DNA from: Gallaecimonas sp. GXIMD4217
GTDB lineage: Bacteria > Pseudomonadota > Gammaproteobacteria > Enterobacterales > Gallaecimonadaceae
NCBI RefSeq assembly: GCF_038087665.1
Contig: NZ_CP149925.1
Coordinates: 1,081,455-1,145,454 of the forward strand
Reading direction: 5' to 3'
DNA: 64,000 nucleotides
The position numbers were made by a program, and so were the translations under genes. Below are positions 17,652 to 27,428 of the stretch, piece after piece (the stretch's first letter is position 1; the number at the start of each line of letters is the position of its first letter). The notes beneath the pieces are model-generated. The model was not told where the DNA came from, ran no database searches, and worked only from the letters and a program-made list of their open reading frames with translations.

Positions 17652-18481
17652 CCGAAGTCGAGCTGGATCTTGGCCACCTGAAGCTGGCGGGGCTGTCCTG
17701 GGGCAGGGAGGGGCCGCTGGTGGTGCTGCTGCACGGCTGGCTGGACAATGCCGCCAGCTTCGCCGCCCTGGCGCCTTTTTTGGACAGGGGCCGCTTCCTG
17801 GCCCTGGACTGGCCAGGCCATGGCCGCTCCCAGCACAGGGCCAACACCGGCGCCTACCATTTCGTGGACTATGTGCACGATCTCGACTGCGTGCTGGACC
17901 ACCTGGGCGAGCCGGTGCACCTGGTGGGCCACTCCCTGGGGGCCCTGGCGGCGGCCGCCTATGCCGGCACCTTCGCCGAAAAGCCGCTGAGCCTGACGTT
18001 GATCGAGGCCATGGTGCCGATCTCGGCCCCGGCCGAGGAGGCACCGGCCATACTCAGGAAGGCCATCGAGTCCAGGCGCGCCACCCGCGACAGGGCCAGG
18101 CGCCCCTACCCGGCGCTGGACACCATGGTCAGGGCCAGGGCCCAGGCCGGCGGTTTCGGCTTTGAACTGGCCAGGCCCCTGGTGGAGCGGGCCGCCAGGG
18201 CCGTGCCCGGCGGCTTCGAGTGGCGTTCGGACCGGCGCCTGCGCACCTTTTCGCCGCTGCGCCTGACCCGGGAGCAGGCCCTGGCCCTGGTGGCGGGGAT
18301 CCGCTGCCCGACCCAGGCCATACTGGGGGAGGGCGGCTACCTGGCCCAGCACCCGCAGCGGGTGGCCGAGGACTGCGCCGCCCTGGGTGAGCACGAGCTG
18401 CATTGGCTGCCCGGCGGGCACCACCTGCACCTGGAGCATCCCGAGCCGGTGGCGAAACTGATTTACAAAATGATAACCTGA
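17648..18481 (+). CDS. Alpha/beta hydrolase
   Basis: 277 residues: oxyanion motif HGWLDNAASF, nucleophile elbow GHSLGA (about residue 98) and C-terminal His in GGHHLHLEHP. Cytoplasmic. Last gene of the overlapping tsaB-slp-methyltransferase chain and 163 bases before fadD. Its substrate is unknown; an ester or thioester of fatty acids is only suggested by position. Confidence 0.78.
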   Translation: MTEVELDLGHLKLAGLSWGREGPLVVLLHGWLDNAASFAALAPFLDRGRFLALDWPGHGRSQHRANTGAYHFVDYVHDLDCVLDHLGEPVHLVGHSLGALAAAAYAGTFAEKPLSLTLIEAMVPISAPAEEAPAILRKAIESRRATRDRARRPYPALDTMVRARAQAGGFGFELARPLVERAARAVPGGFEWRSDRRLRTFSPLRLTREQALALVAGIRCPTQAILGEGGYLAQHPQRVAEDCAALGEHELHWLPGGHHLHLEHPEPVAKLIYKMIT

Positions 18482-18548
18482 ACCAGTGCCCACTCGTCGT
18501 AGCGATACTTGTGGCGGGCCCCAAGGATATGGGATGATCCCGGGAATT

Positions 18549-18562
18549 TGAGTAATCACTCA
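18549..18562. promoter_or_regulatory. Palindrome upstream of fadD
   Basis: TGAGT-AATC-ACTCA, a perfect 5-bp inverted repeat about 83 bases before the fadD start. It has operator form but does not match the FadR consensus I know. Candidate regulatory site only. Confidence 0.35.
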
Positions 18563-18644
18563 GTCATGCCATGGTGCCGGGATCATTAACAGGCGCCCTA
18601 TAACAACAACCAGGACCGGGATGGCAACCGGAAGGAGAATTTTT

Positions 18645-20318
18645 GTGGAAAAGATCTGGCTAAACAGCTACCCGGCCGACGTGCCCGCCGAAATCGATCC
18701 CGACCACTATGAGTCGCTCTTGGAGATCTTCGAACAATCCTGCCGCACCTATTCCGATCAGTGCGCCTATGTGAACATGGGGCAGGAGCTGACCTACCGC
18801 AAGATGGAAGAGCAGAGCCGTGCCTTTGCCGCCTATCTGCAGCAGGAGCTGAAGCTGCCCCAGGGCAGCCGGGTGGCGCTGATGATGCCGAACCTGCTGC
18901 AATACCCCATCGCCCTGTTCGGCATACTGCGCGCCGGCATGGTGGCGGTCAACGTCAACCCCCTCTACACGCCCCGCGAGCTGCAGCACCAGCTCGTTGA
19001 TGCCGGCGCCGAGGCCATCGTCATCGTCTCCAACTTCGCCCATACCCTGGAAGAAGTGGTGGCCCACACCCCGGTCAAGCACGTGATCCTGACCAAGCTG
19101 GGCGACCAGCTGTCCGCGCCCAAGCGCACCCTGGTCAACTTCGTGGTCAAGTACGTCAAGAAGATGGTGCCCAAGTACCACCTGCCCGGCGCCACCAGCC
19201 TGCGCAAGGCCCTGGCCAAGGGCAAGCACCTGCAGTACGTCAAGCCGGTCGTGACCGGCGAGGATCTGGCCTTCCTGCAGTACACCGGCGGTACCACCGG
19301 CGTTTCCAAGGGCGCCATGCTCACCCACCGCAACATGGTGGCCAACCTGGAGCAGGCCACGGCCATCGTCGGCCCCATGCTGGCCCCGGGCAAGGAGCTG
19401 ATCGTCACCGCCCTGCCGCTCTACCATGTGTTCGCGCTGACCGCCAACTGCCTGTTGTTCCTGAAATACGGCGGCAAGAACCTGCTGATCACCAACCCCA
19501 GGGACATCCCCGGCTTCGTCAAGGAGCTGGGCAAGTATCCCTTCACCGCCATCACCGCCGTGAACACCCTGTTCAACGCCCTGCTCAACAACGACGACTT
19601 CGCCAAGCTGGATTTCTCCAGCCTGAAGCTGGTGCTGGGTGGCGGCATGGCCGTGCAGCGCCCGGTGGCGGAGCGCTGGCAGCAGATGACAGGCACCGCC
19701 ATGCTCGAAGGCTACGGCCTCACCGAATGCGCGCCCCTGGTCACCGTCAGCCCCTACAACACCACCGGCTTCACCGGCAGCATCGGCCTGCCGGCGCCCA
19801 GTACCGACATCAAGCTGATGGACGAGCAGGGCAAGGAAGTGCCCCTGGGCGAGCCGGGCGAGATGTGGGTCAAGGGACCCCAGGTGATGAAGGGCTACTG
19901 GAACCGCCCGGAAGCCACCAATGACTGCCTCAAGGACGGCTGGTTCGCCACCGGCGATATCGCCACCGTGGACGAGCAGGGCTTCTTCCGCATCGTCGAC
20001 CGCAAGAAGGACATGATCCTGGTGTCCGGCTTCAACGTCTTCCCCAACGAAATAGAGGAAGTGGTGGCCATGCACCCCAAGGTGCTGGAAGTGGCCGCCG
20101 TGGGCGTACCCCACGAGGCCTCGGGCGAAGTGGTGAAGATCTTCGTGGTGGCCAAGGACGCCAGCCTTACCGAGCAGGAGCTGATCCAGCACTGCCGGGA
20201 CAATCTCACCGGCTACAAGGTGCCGAAGCTGGTAGAATTCCGCGACGAACTGCCGAAGACCAATGTGGGCAAGATCCTGAGGCGTGCGCTTCGGGACGAA
20301 CAGACCCAGACAGCATAA
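18645..20318 (+). CDS. fadD: Long-chain fatty acid-CoA ligase
   Basis: 557 residues, close to E. coli FadD (561). The N-terminus [17 protein letters not shown] lines up with FadD. ATP-binding [12 protein letters not shown], linker GYGLTECAP and C-terminal [12 protein letters not shown] are present. It activates exogenous fatty acids to acyl-CoA at the inner membrane. GTG at 18,645 is preferred because AAGGAG sits 7 bases ahead; an ATG at 18,621 lacks such a site. A terminator follows, then rnd, as in enterics. Confidence 0.93.
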   Translation: MEKIWLNSYPADVPAEIDPDHYESLLEIFEQSCRTYSDQCAYVNMGQELTYRKMEEQSRAFAAYLQQELKLPQGSRVALMMPNLLQYPIALFGILRAGMVAVNVNPLYTPRELQHQLVDAGAEAIVIVSNFAHTLEEVVAHTPVKHVILTKLGDQLSAPKRTLVNFVVKYVKKMVPKYHLPGATSLRKALAKGKHLQYVKPVVTGEDLAFLQYTGGTTGVSKGAMLTHRNMVANLEQATAIVGPMLAPGKELIVTALPLYHVFALTANCLLFLKYGGKNLLITNPRDIPGFVKELGKYPFTAITAVNTLFNALLNNDDFAKLDFSSLKLVLGGGMAVQRPVAERWQQMTGTAMLEGYGLTECAPLVTVSPYNTTGFTGSIGLPAPSTDIKLMDEQGKEVPLGEPGEMWVKGPQVMKGYWNRPEATNDCLKDGWFATGDIATVDEQGFFRIVDRKKDMILVSGFNVFPNEIEEVVAMHPKVLEVAAVGVPHEASGEVVKIFVVAKDASLTEQELIQHCRDNLTGYKVPKLVEFRDELPKTNVGKILRRALRDEQTQTA

Positions 20319-20347
20319 AAAAGAGCCGGCGCCAGCCGGCTCTTTCG
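20317..20347 (+). terminator. Terminator after fadD
   Basis: Stem AAGAGCCGGC / GCCGGCTCTT with a 4-base loop directly after the fadD stop; the T-run is short (TTTC), so some read-through into rnd is likely. Confidence 0.75.
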
Positions 20348-20360
20348 TTAAGGAGACCAT

Positions 20361-21452
20361 GTGAAGTTCATCACCACCGCCCGGGGCCTTGAAGACTGTA
20401 TCGCCGCCCTGGACAACGGCAAGCCCCTGGCCATGGACACCGAGTTCATGCGCACCCGCACCTACTACGCCCAGCTGGCGCTGTTGCAGTTCACCACGGG
20501 CGACGACGTCTTCCTGGTCGATCCCCTGGCCATCGACGATCTGCAGCCGCTGTGGGATTTCCTGGCCGGCCCCCAGACCAAGGTGCTGCACGCCTGCGGC
20601 GAGGATCTGGAGGTGCTGCCCTGCGACATGGCGCCGCTGTTCGACACCCAAGTCGCCGCCACCTTCACCGGCCTGGGCATGTCCCTGGGCTATGCCGGCC
20701 TGGTGAAGCATTTCTTCGACGTGGAGTTGGACAAGGGCCAGTCCCGCACCGACTGGATGAAAAGGCCCCTGAGCGAGGCCCAGCTTCGGTATTGCGTCAA
20801 CGACGTCATCTACCTGCCGAACGCCCAGCAGCGCCTGAGCGAAGCGCTGGAGCGCCTGGGCCGCACCGCCTGGTTCGAGGACGAGTGCAACCGCCAACTG
20901 CGTCTGCGCGGCCGGGAGCCGGCCCTGGACAAGGCCTACCTGGAGGTGAAGAACGCCTGGCTGCTCAGCCGCCGGGAGCTGGGGGTGCTCAAGGTGCTGG
21001 CCGCCTGGCGCCTGGACAGCGCCAAGCGCCGCGACATGGCGGTCGGCCATGTGCTCAAGGACGACCAGCTCTGGGCCCTGGCCAAGGATCAGCCCCAGAG
21101 CCGCAGCGCCCTGAAGCAGCTGGAGCTGCCGCCCGTGGTGCTGCGCAAGTTCGGCGACGAGCTGCTGGAGATGGTCGGCAGGGGCCTGGCCCTGGACGAG
21201 GAGCAGCTGCCCGGGCGTATCGAGCGCATCATCGATCTGCCCAAATACAAGGAGCGCCTGGCCGAACTCAAGGCCCAGGTGGCCAGGGCCGCGGCCGAGA
21301 CCGACCTGCCGGAGGCCTTCATCGGCTCCAAGAAGCTGCTGCACGAGGTGCTGCACTACCGTCATCGCCTCAACGACCAGGAGCGGGAGCAGGCCGCCAA
21401 ACCGGTGCTGATGACCGGCTGGCGCCAGGAACTGGTAACTCTGGATGTCTAG
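20361..21452 (+). CDS. rnd: Ribonuclease D
   Basis: 363-residue DEDD-type 3'-5' exonuclease: Asp26/Glu28 (MDTEFMRT), Asp in CGEDLEVL and Tyr/Asp in YCVNDVIYL, then HRDC domains. It trims tRNA and other stable RNA 3' ends. GTG start with AAGGAG five bases upstream. Adjacent to fadD as in E. coli. Confidence 0.93.
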   Translation: MKFITTARGLEDCIAALDNGKPLAMDTEFMRTRTYYAQLALLQFTTGDDVFLVDPLAIDDLQPLWDFLAGPQTKVLHACGEDLEVLPCDMAPLFDTQVAATFTGLGMSLGYAGLVKHFFDVELDKGQSRTDWMKRPLSEAQLRYCVNDVIYLPNAQQRLSEALERLGRTAWFEDECNRQLRLRGREPALDKAYLEVKNAWLLSRRELGVLKVLAAWRLDSAKRRDMAVGHVLKDDQLWALAKDQPQSRSALKQLELPPVVLRKFGDELLEMVGRGLALDEEQLPGRIERIIDLPKYKERLAELKAQVARAAAETDLPEAFIGSKKLLHEVLHYRHRLNDQEREQAAKPVLMTGWRQELVTLDV

Positions 21453-21614
21453 ACTTCCCAATAAATAACAATACCTTGGCGGCGGCCGTCTGGCCGCCCA
21501 CATTAGATTTTTCCTCTCTAGCTCATGCCATTTGGCTATTTCCGTTGTTTCTGACGGCCGCTTAGACTCGCCCCGAATCGAGTTTTCCGGGCCTGGCCCG
21601 TCGTCGGAGGCAAC

Positions 21615-22625
21615 ATGAGCAAACCTGCCTTACCCATTCTGGATCTCAGCCTGCTGGAAGGGACTGCCGAGCAGCGCCGGCGGTTCCTGGCCGATCTGCG
21701 CGTCGCCGCTCGGGATGTGGGTTTCTTCTACCTGGTGGGCCATGGCCTGTCCCTGGCGCAGCAGCAGGCCATACTCAAGCTGGCCCGGACCTTCTTTGCC
21801 CTGCCGGAGCAGGACAAGCTGTCGGTGCAGATGGTCAAGTCGCCCCATTTCCGCGGCTACACCCGCTTCATGGGCGAGCTGACCGGCGGCCAGCCGGACA
21901 TGCGCGAGCAGTTCGACACCATGAACGAGGAGCCGGCCCTGGCGTCGGAGCAGATCCAGTTCCCCTGGCAGCGCCTGCAGGGCCCCAACCAGTGGCCGGC
22001 GCAGCTGCCGGAAATGAAGGTCGTGCTGCTGGACTGGCAGAACAAGCTCAGCAACATCACGGTGCGCCTGCTCAAGGCCTTTGCCGAGGCCCTGGACCAG
22101 GACAAGGATGCCTTTTCCGACAATGTGGATGGCGGTCCCTATCAGCACATGAAGCTCATTCGTTACCCGGGCCAGCCTGCGGGCCAGAGCCGGCAGGGGG
22201 TGGGCGCCCACAAGGATCCGGGCTACCTGACCCTGGTGATGCAGGACGGCCAGTCCGGCCTGGAGGTGGAAAAGGACGAGGGCTGGGTGAGCGCCGAGCC
22301 CATCGAGGGGGCCTTCGTGGTCAACATAGGAGAGCTGCTTGAGCTGGCGTCAAACGGCTACCTCAAGGCCACCAACCACAGGGTGAAGAGCCCGCCGGCC
22401 GGCGTGGAGCGCTTGTCCTGCGCCTTCTTCATGGCGGCCAGACTGGACAGCCGGGTGCCCCTGCTGGATCTGCCGGAGCAGCTGGCCGCCGAGGCCAAGG
22501 GCCCGCAAAGCGATCCGGCCAACCCGCTCTTCTACCAGGTGGGAGAGAATGTGCTCAAGGGACGGCTGCGCTCCCATACCGACGTGGCCGCCCGCCATTA
22601 CCCGGAAATGGCCCAGCAGAACTAG
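21615..22625 (+). CDS. Isopenicillin N synthase-like 2OG/Fe(II) oxygenase
   Basis: 336 residues with N-terminal DIOX region (GFFYLVGHGL) and double-stranded beta-helix core: HxD in VGAHKDPGYLTL and a distal His in KATNHRVKSP. Members use Fe(II) and usually 2-oxoglutarate to oxidise small molecules; the substrate here is unknown. GGAGGCAAC precedes the ATG. Nine bases separate it from the trans-sulfuration gene, so the two are likely co-transcribed. Confidence 0.8.
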   Translation: MSKPALPILDLSLLEGTAEQRRRFLADLRVAARDVGFFYLVGHGLSLAQQQAILKLARTFFALPEQDKLSVQMVKSPHFRGYTRFMGELTGGQPDMREQFDTMNEEPALASEQIQFPWQRLQGPNQWPAQLPEMKVVLLDWQNKLSNITVRLLKAFAEALDQDKDAFSDNVDGGPYQHMKLIRYPGQPAGQSRQGVGAHKDPGYLTLVMQDGQSGLEVEKDEGWVSAEPIEGAFVVNIGELLELASNGYLKATNHRVKSPPAGVERLSCAFFMAARLDSRVPLLDLPEQLAAEAKGPQSDPANPLFYQVGENVLKGRLRSHTDVAARHYPEMAQQN

Positions 22626-22634
22626 GAGAACAAG

Positions 22635-23792
22635 ATGAAATTCAAGACATTGAGCGTCCATGCCGGGCAACCCATAGAGCCCAGGACAGGGGCCCTGACC
22701 ACCCCGGTCTACCAGAGCAGCACCTTCAGCTACGGCACGGCCGAAGAGGGCCTGGCCCGGTTCAGCGGCCGCAACCCGGGCTTCATCTACAGCCGTTTCG
22801 GCAACCCGACCGTGGCCGATCTGGAAGCCAAGCTGGCGGTCCTGGAAGGGGCCGACGAGGCTCTGGTGGTGGCATCCGGCATGGCGGCGGTCTCCGCCAT
22901 CATGTACGCGCTGGCCGACAGTGGCGACGAGGTGGCCTTCGTGGATCCCCTCTATGGCGGCACCGATGCCTTCCTGAAACAGACCCTGGTGCGGGCCGGG
23001 ATCCAGATCAGCCGTTACGGCTCGGATCAGGATCTGCTGGACAACATCAGTCCCAACACCAGGCTGGTGCTGTTCGAGACCGTCACCAATCCCAACCTCA
23101 AGGTGGTGGATCCCCGCAAGGTGGTGGCAGCGGCCCGCAAGGTGGGGGCCCTGACCGTGTGCGACAATACCTTCCTGACCCCCTACCTGATGCAGCCGCT
23201 GAGCCTGGGCGTGGATCTGGTCATGCACTCGGGCACCAAGTACCTGGGCGGCCATGGTGACATCATCGCCGGTGTGGTGGCCGGTTGCCACGAGCTGATG
23301 GCCCGGGTCCGTACCGTGGCCCTCAAGCATATCGGCTCGCCCATAGGCCCCCAGGAAGCCTACCTGCTGCAGCGCGGCGTCAAGACCCTGCCGCTACGCA
23401 TGGATGCCCACCTGGAAAACGCCAGGCGGGTGGCCGAGTTCCTCAATGCCCATCCCAGGGTGAAGAAGGTGGTCTACCCGGGCCTGGCAAAGCATCCAGG
23501 CCACCAGGTGCTCAGCGAGGTGAGCCGTGGCTTTGGCGGCATGGTCAGCATCGAGCTGGACGGCGGCTTTGCGGCCTGCGCCGACTTCCTGGACCGGCTG
23601 GCGCTCTTCACCCAGGCGGTGAGCCTGGGCGACCTGGAGAGCCTGGCCTGCCACCCGGCCAGCACCACCCATGCGGCCATGAGTGCCGAGGCCCGGGCGG
23701 CGGCCGGGGTCAGCGACGATCTGGTCCGGCTCAGCATCGGCGTGGAAGATGCCGACGACCTCATCCGGGACATGGAGCAGGCCTTGATCTGA
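22635..23792 (+). CDS. Trans-sulfuration PLP enzyme (MetB/MegL family)
   Basis: 385 residues of the Cys/Met metabolism PLP family: YSRFGNPTV, phosphate-binding ASGMAAVSA, PLP Lys in HSGTKYLGGHGD and HPASTTHA. The family includes cystathionine gamma-synthase, gamma-lyase, methionine gamma-lyase and O-acylhomoserine sulfhydrylase; residues I can read do not decide between them. It follows the oxygenase with an AGGAG site and ends at a strong terminator. Confidence 0.85.
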   Translation: MKFKTLSVHAGQPIEPRTGALTTPVYQSSTFSYGTAEEGLARFSGRNPGFIYSRFGNPTVADLEAKLAVLEGADEALVVASGMAAVSAIMYALADSGDEVAFVDPLYGGTDAFLKQTLVRAGIQISRYGSDQDLLDNISPNTRLVLFETVTNPNLKVVDPRKVVAAARKVGALTVCDNTFLTPYLMQPLSLGVDLVMHSGTKYLGGHGDIIAGVVAGCHELMARVRTVALKHIGSPIGPQEAYLLQRGVKTLPLRMDAHLENARRVAEFLNAHPRVKKVVYPGLAKHPGHQVLSEVSRGFGGMVSIELDGGFAACADFLDRLALFTQAVSLGDLESLACHPASTTHAAMSAEARAAAGVSDDLVRLSIGVEDADDLIRDMEQALI

Positions 23793-23798
23793 ACCCAG

Positions 23799-23826
23799 CA
23801 AAAAGGGCGCCGATGGCGCCCTTTTT
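23799..23826. terminator. Bidirectional terminator between PLP enzyme and minE
   Basis: AAAAAGGGCGCC-GAT-GGCGCCCTTTTT: perfect stem with A-run and T-run, serving both convergent units. Confidence 0.88.
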
Positions 23827-23849
23827 GCTGCAGCTTGCCATTTTTTGGC

Positions 23850-24110
23850 CTATTTCGAGCCGTCCGGCAGCATCACGTTCAGCTCCAGCACCGCCAGATC
23901 GTCGTCCTTGTGATCCAGGGCCACGGACACGGCGTCGGCATCGATGTCCACGTACTTCTTGATCACCGCCAGTATGTCCCGCTCCAGCGCCGGCAGGTAA
24001 TCCGGGCCGCTGCGCTGGCGGCGCTCGTGGGCAACGATGATCTGCAGCCGCTCCTTGGCCTTGTTGGCCGAGGAGGTCTTGGTCGAGCGAAAGTAGTCCA
24101 GCAGCGCCAT
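23850..24110 (-). CDS. minE: Cell division topological specificity factor MinE
   Basis: 86 residues: N-terminal membrane/MinD-binding helix ([22 protein letters not shown]) and C-terminal dimer domain. It stimulates MinD ATPase to drive pole-to-pole oscillation. Start at 24,110, one base from the minD stop. Confidence 0.94.
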   Translation of the reverse strand: MALLDYFRSTKTSSANKAKERLQIIVAHERRQRSGPDYLPALERDILAVIKKYVDIDADAVSVALDHKDDDLAVLELNVMLPDGSK

Positions 24111-24111
24111 G

Positions 24112-24921
24112 TCAGCCTCCAAAGATCCGTTTCAGGATGCCCTTCTTCTCTTCCTCCAGGAAGCGGAAGGGGCGCTCCTCGCCCAGCAGCCGCGCCACCG
24201 TATCTTCGTAGGCCTGGCCGGCATCGGAGTCGCCGTCCAGGATCACCGGCTCGCCGGCGTTGGAGGCGGCCAGCACCGCCTGGGATTCGGGCACCACCCC
24301 CAGCAGCGGAATGGCCAGGATCTCCTTGACGTCCTCGACGCTGAGCATCTCGCCCTTGGCGACCCGGGCCGGGTTGTAGCGGGTCAGCAGCAGGTGCTCC
24401 TTGATGGGCTCCTTGTTCTGCTCGGCGCGGCGGGACTTGGAGGCCAGAATGCCGAGGATGCGGTCGGAATCGCGCACCGAGGACACTTCCGGGTTGGTGG
24501 TGATGATGGCCTCGTCGGCGAAATAGAGCGCCATCAGGGCGCCTGTCTCTATGCCGGCCGGGGAATCGCAGAGAATGAAGTCGAAGTCCTCGGCCAGGGC
24601 GTTCAGCACCTTCTCGACGCCGTCACGGGTGAGGGCATCCTTGTCCCGGGTCTGGGAGGCCGGCAGTATATGGAGGTTGTCGACCCGCTTGTCCTTGATC
24701 AGCGCCTGGTTGAGGTTGGCCTCGCCGTTGATGACGTTGACGAAGTCGTAGACCACCCGGCGCTCGCAGCCCATGATCAGATCCAGGTTGCGAAGGCCAA
24801 TATCGAAATCGATGATGACGGTCTTGTGGCCCTTCAAGGCCAGGCCGGTGCCGATGGCGGCGCTGGAGGTGGTCTTGCCCACGCCTCCCTTGCCGGAAGT
24901 CACCACTATGATGCGTGCCAT
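24112..24921 (-). CDS. minD: Septum site-determining ATPase MinD
   Basis: 269 residues; deviant Walker [11 protein letters not shown] at residues 9-18 and a C-terminal amphipathic membrane helix ([14 protein letters not shown]). It binds the membrane in the ATP form and recruits MinC to block Z-ring assembly at the poles. [10 protein letters not shown] is the family's normal N-terminus, so the longer frame to 24,942 is not used. Confidence 0.95.
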   Translation of the reverse strand: MARIIVVTSGKGGVGKTTSSAAIGTGLALKGHKTVIIDFDIGLRNLDLIMGCERRVVYDFVNVINGEANLNQALIKDKRVDNLHILPASQTRDKDALTRDGVEKVLNALAEDFDFILCDSPAGIETGALMALYFADEAIITTNPEVSSVRDSDRILGILASKSRRAEQNKEPIKEHLLLTRYNPARVAKGEMLSVEDVKEILAIPLLGVVPESQAVLAASNAGEPVILDGDSDAGQAYEDTVARLLGEERPFRFLEEEKKGILKRIFGG

Positions 24922-24951
24922 AAATGAATTCCTCGTCCTCATTCCCTGTTG

Positions 24952-25599
24952 TTAGTTCAATGGCTTCAGGGCCAGTTGTTGTTCGTCGAGCAGGATTTGG
25001 GCGCTCTGCTGCCACTGCTCTCCCTGCAGATCATCGCTGAGCCAATAGGTCCCGGCGATGGACACCAGCTCCGCCTCCAGCTTCTGGCAGAGGATGCGGG
25101 CCTCGACACTGCCCGAGGCGCCGGCGATGGCTCGGCCCCTCAGACTGCCGTAGATATGGATGCTGCCGTCGCTGATCACCTCGGCACCGGCGCCCACCGA
25201 GCCCAGCACCACCAGATCCCGGCCCTTGGCGTAGAGCTGCTGGCCGGAGCGGACCTGGCCCTGGTGCACCTGGGCCGGCAGGGTGGGGGCCTGCTCGCGG
25301 CCGGCCCGGGCGGGCTTGAGCACCGCCAGGCCGGCGGCCTTGGCCGCGTCCTTCCAGGCGGCCCTGGCGCCGCAGACGCCGACACAGATCAGGCCCTGCT
25401 CGTTGATGGCGCCGGCCAGGGCGGTGAAGTCCGGCTGTGTTTCCAGCTTGCTCAGATCCACCACCAGGGGCGCGCCCTGGAAGAAGCCCGGCGCCTGCTC
25501 GACCTTATCGGCCAGTTTGCGGGGCAGGCTGGGCAGATCGGCCTCGGTCAGGGCCAGTACCGAGAGCGTGAAGGAAGTCCCTTTGAATACCAGTGACAT
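24952..25599 (-). CDS. minC: Septum site-determining protein MinC
   Basis: 215 residues: N-terminal FtsZ-inhibiting domain and C-terminal beta-helix MinD-binding domain (RSGQQLYAKGRDLVVLGSVG, SIHIYGSLRGRAIAG). First of minCDE, 30 bases before minD. Divergent from ycgL as in enterics. Confidence 0.94.
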   Translation of the reverse strand: MSLVFKGTSFTLSVLALTEADLPSLPRKLADKVEQAPGFFQGAPLVVDLSKLETQPDFTALAGAINEQGLICVGVCGARAAWKDAAKAAGLAVLKPARAGREQAPTLPAQVHQGQVRSGQQLYAKGRDLVVLGSVGAGAEVISDGSIHIYGSLRGRAIAGASGSVEARILCQKLEAELVSIAGTYWLSDDLQGEQWQQSAQILLDEQQLALKPLN

Positions 25600-25698
25600 G
25601 TCAGCTGAATGCCTTGAAACAAGGCCCTTACGGATGCCTAGAGTGTAGCTGCCATGGTATAGTGAGGCCCCTCGCCAGGCAAGACGGTATCCCCACCC

Positions 25699-25983
25699 AT
25701 GTTGTGTGCCATTTACAAAAGCAGCAAGAAAGACGAGACCTACCTCTTTCTCCCCAAAAAAGACGATTTCAGCCAGGTCCCCAAGGAGCTGATGGCGGTG
25801 TTCGGCCAGCCCCAGCTGGTGATGATGCTCAAGCTGGAACAGGACCGTCGCCTGGCCATGGCCGACGCTGCCGAGGTGATGGCGGCCCTGGCCGACAAGG
25901 GCTACTTCCTGCAGCTGCCGCCGCCCAAGGAAAACCTGCTCAAGCAGCACAGGGCGGCCCAGGGCCTGGAGGAGCAGCACTGA
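25699..25983 (+). CDS. ycgL: YcgL domain protein
   Basis: 94 residues starting MLCAIYKSSKKDETYLFL, the YcgL signature. Function unknown although a structure exists for the E. coli protein. Conserved neighbour of minCDE. Its stop shares a base with the next start (TGATG). Confidence 0.88.
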   Translation: MLCAIYKSSKKDETYLFLPKKDDFSQVPKELMAVFGQPQLVMMLKLEQDRRLAMADAAEVMAALADKGYFLQLPPPKENLLKQHRAAQGLEEQH

Positions 25984-26948
25984 TGGCGCGGCTGCTGGCC
26001 CTGGCGGCGTTGCTGCTGGCCCAGGGGGTCCTGGCCAAGCCGGACTTTGCCGCCTATGTGCAGGCTCTTAAGGTTGAGGCGGCCGGCCAGGGCATCTCCC
26101 AGGCCACCCTGGATGCGGCCTTTGCCGACGTCCGGCTGATGAAGAAGGCCATCAAGGCCGATCGCAACCAGCCTGAATTCAAGCTGACCCTGGAAGGCTA
26201 CCTGGCCAAGACCCTGCCCGAGTGGAAGGTCAAGCTGACCCGCCAGCGCTACCTGGAGAACCGCGAGCAGATAGAGGCTGCCGCCAGGCGCTACGGCGTT
26301 CAGGGGCGCTTTTTGGCCGCCCTCTGGGCCAAGGAGTCCAGCTTCGGCAAGATCCAGGGCAACTTCCCCGTGGTGTCCGCCCTGGCCTCCATGGCCTACG
26401 AGGGGCGCCGCGAGGCCTTCTTCAAGAAGGAGCTGATGGCGGCCTTGCAGATCCTCGACGAGGGCCATATCGACCTGGCCGACTTCAAGGGCTCCTGGGC
26501 CGGCGCCATGGGCCAGACCCAGTTCATGCCCAGCTCCTTCCTGGCCTTTGCCGCCGACGGTGACGGCGACGGCAAGAAGGATATCTGGAACAACAAGGCC
26601 GATGTCTTCGCCTCCATGGCCAACTACCTGGCCCAGTCCGGCTGGCAGGGCAGTGAAACCTGGGGCCGCCAGGTGCGGGTGCCGGCCGGCTTCGACTGGT
26701 CGCAGGTCAACCAAAGCCGGTCCCTGGCCGACTGGCAGGCCCTGGGGGTAAGGCGCATGAATGGCCGCGATCTGCCCCGGGCCGGGATGCAGGCCCAGTT
26801 CAAGGCCGTGGACGGCGAAAAGGGCCGCCTGTACCTGGTTTACAACAACTACCAGGTGCTCAAGCGCTGGAACCGCTCCGATTTCTTCGCCACCGCCGTG
26901 GGCGTGCTGGCGGACCGGGTTGCCTGGCCGCCCCTGGAGGCCAAGTGA
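25983..26948 (+). CDS. MltB-like lytic murein transglycosylase
   Basis: 321 residues with a signal peptide (hydrophobic 4-17, LAKP). Catalytic Glu118 in [15 protein letters not shown] and [15 protein letters not shown] match family 3 (MltB-type) transglycosylases, which cleave glycan strands to anhydro-muropeptides. No lipobox, so probably soluble in the periplasm. An EF-hand-like DGDGDGKKD follows, as in E. coli MltB. Translationally coupled to ycgL and to ycgN (GTGA). Confidence 0.87.
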   Translation: MARLLALAALLLAQGVLAKPDFAAYVQALKVEAAGQGISQATLDAAFADVRLMKKAIKADRNQPEFKLTLEGYLAKTLPEWKVKLTRQRYLENREQIEAAARRYGVQGRFLAALWAKESSFGKIQGNFPVVSALASMAYEGRREAFFKKELMAALQILDEGHIDLADFKGSWAGAMGQTQFMPSSFLAFAADGDGDGKKDIWNNKADVFASMANYLAQSGWQGSETWGRQVRVPAGFDWSQVNQSRSLADWQALGVRRMNGRDLPRAGMQAQFKAVDGEKGRLYLVYNNYQVLKRWNRSDFFATAVGVLADRVAWPPLEAK

Positions 26949-27394
26949 GCGCGCCCTTTTGGGAGAGCAAGGCGCTCACGGAGATGACCAGGGACGAATG
27001 GGAATCCCTCTGTGACGGTTGCGGCAAGTGCTGCCTGCACAAGCTCCAGGACGAGGATACCGACGAGATCTACCACACCGCCGTGGCCTGCGAGCTGCTG
27101 GATCTGAAAAGCGGCGGCTGCGGCGACTATCCCAATCGCTTCGACAAGGTACCGGACTGCCTGCAGCTGACCCCGGACAACCTGGACAACTTCATCTGGC
27201 TGCCACCGAGCTGCGCCTACCGTCGCCTCAGCGAGGGCCGTGGCCTGCCCAGCTGGCATCCGCTGCTGCACGGCGGCAAGAAGGCGGCCATGCACGGGGC
27301 CGGCATGTCGGTGCGCGGCAAGGCGGTACGTGAAGGGCCGGATCTGGACTGCGCCGACTTTATCGTGGTCTGGCCGCTGTCAGACCGGGATTGA
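26945..27394 (+). CDS. ycgN: YcgN-family cysteine-cluster protein
   Basis: 149 residues with N-terminal [11 protein letters not shown] and further Cys ([31 protein letters not shown]), typical of YkgJ/YcgN predicted zinc or Fe-S proteins. Function unknown. GTG start overlapping the transglycosylase stop. Confidence 0.85.
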   Translation: MSAPFWESKALTEMTRDEWESLCDGCGKCCLHKLQDEDTDEIYHTAVACELLDLKSGGCGDYPNRFDKVPDCLQLTPDNLDNFIWLPPSCAYRRLSEGRGLPSWHPLLHGGKKAAMHGAGMSVRGKAVREGPDLDCADFIVVWPLSDRD

Positions 27395-27395
27395 C

Positions 27396-27424
27396 AAAAA
27401 GGCCGGGTCTTCCCGGCCTTTCTT
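27396..27424 (+). terminator. Terminator after ycgN
   Basis: AAAGGCCGGG-TCTT-CCCGGCCTTT followed by CTTG, immediately after the stop. Confidence 0.8.
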
Positions 27425-27428
27425 GTAC

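Noticed and set aside
18660-21503. 947-codon minus-strand open frame opposite fadD and rnd
   Set aside because: Same reason: antisense shadow of two recognised genes, no family resemblance.
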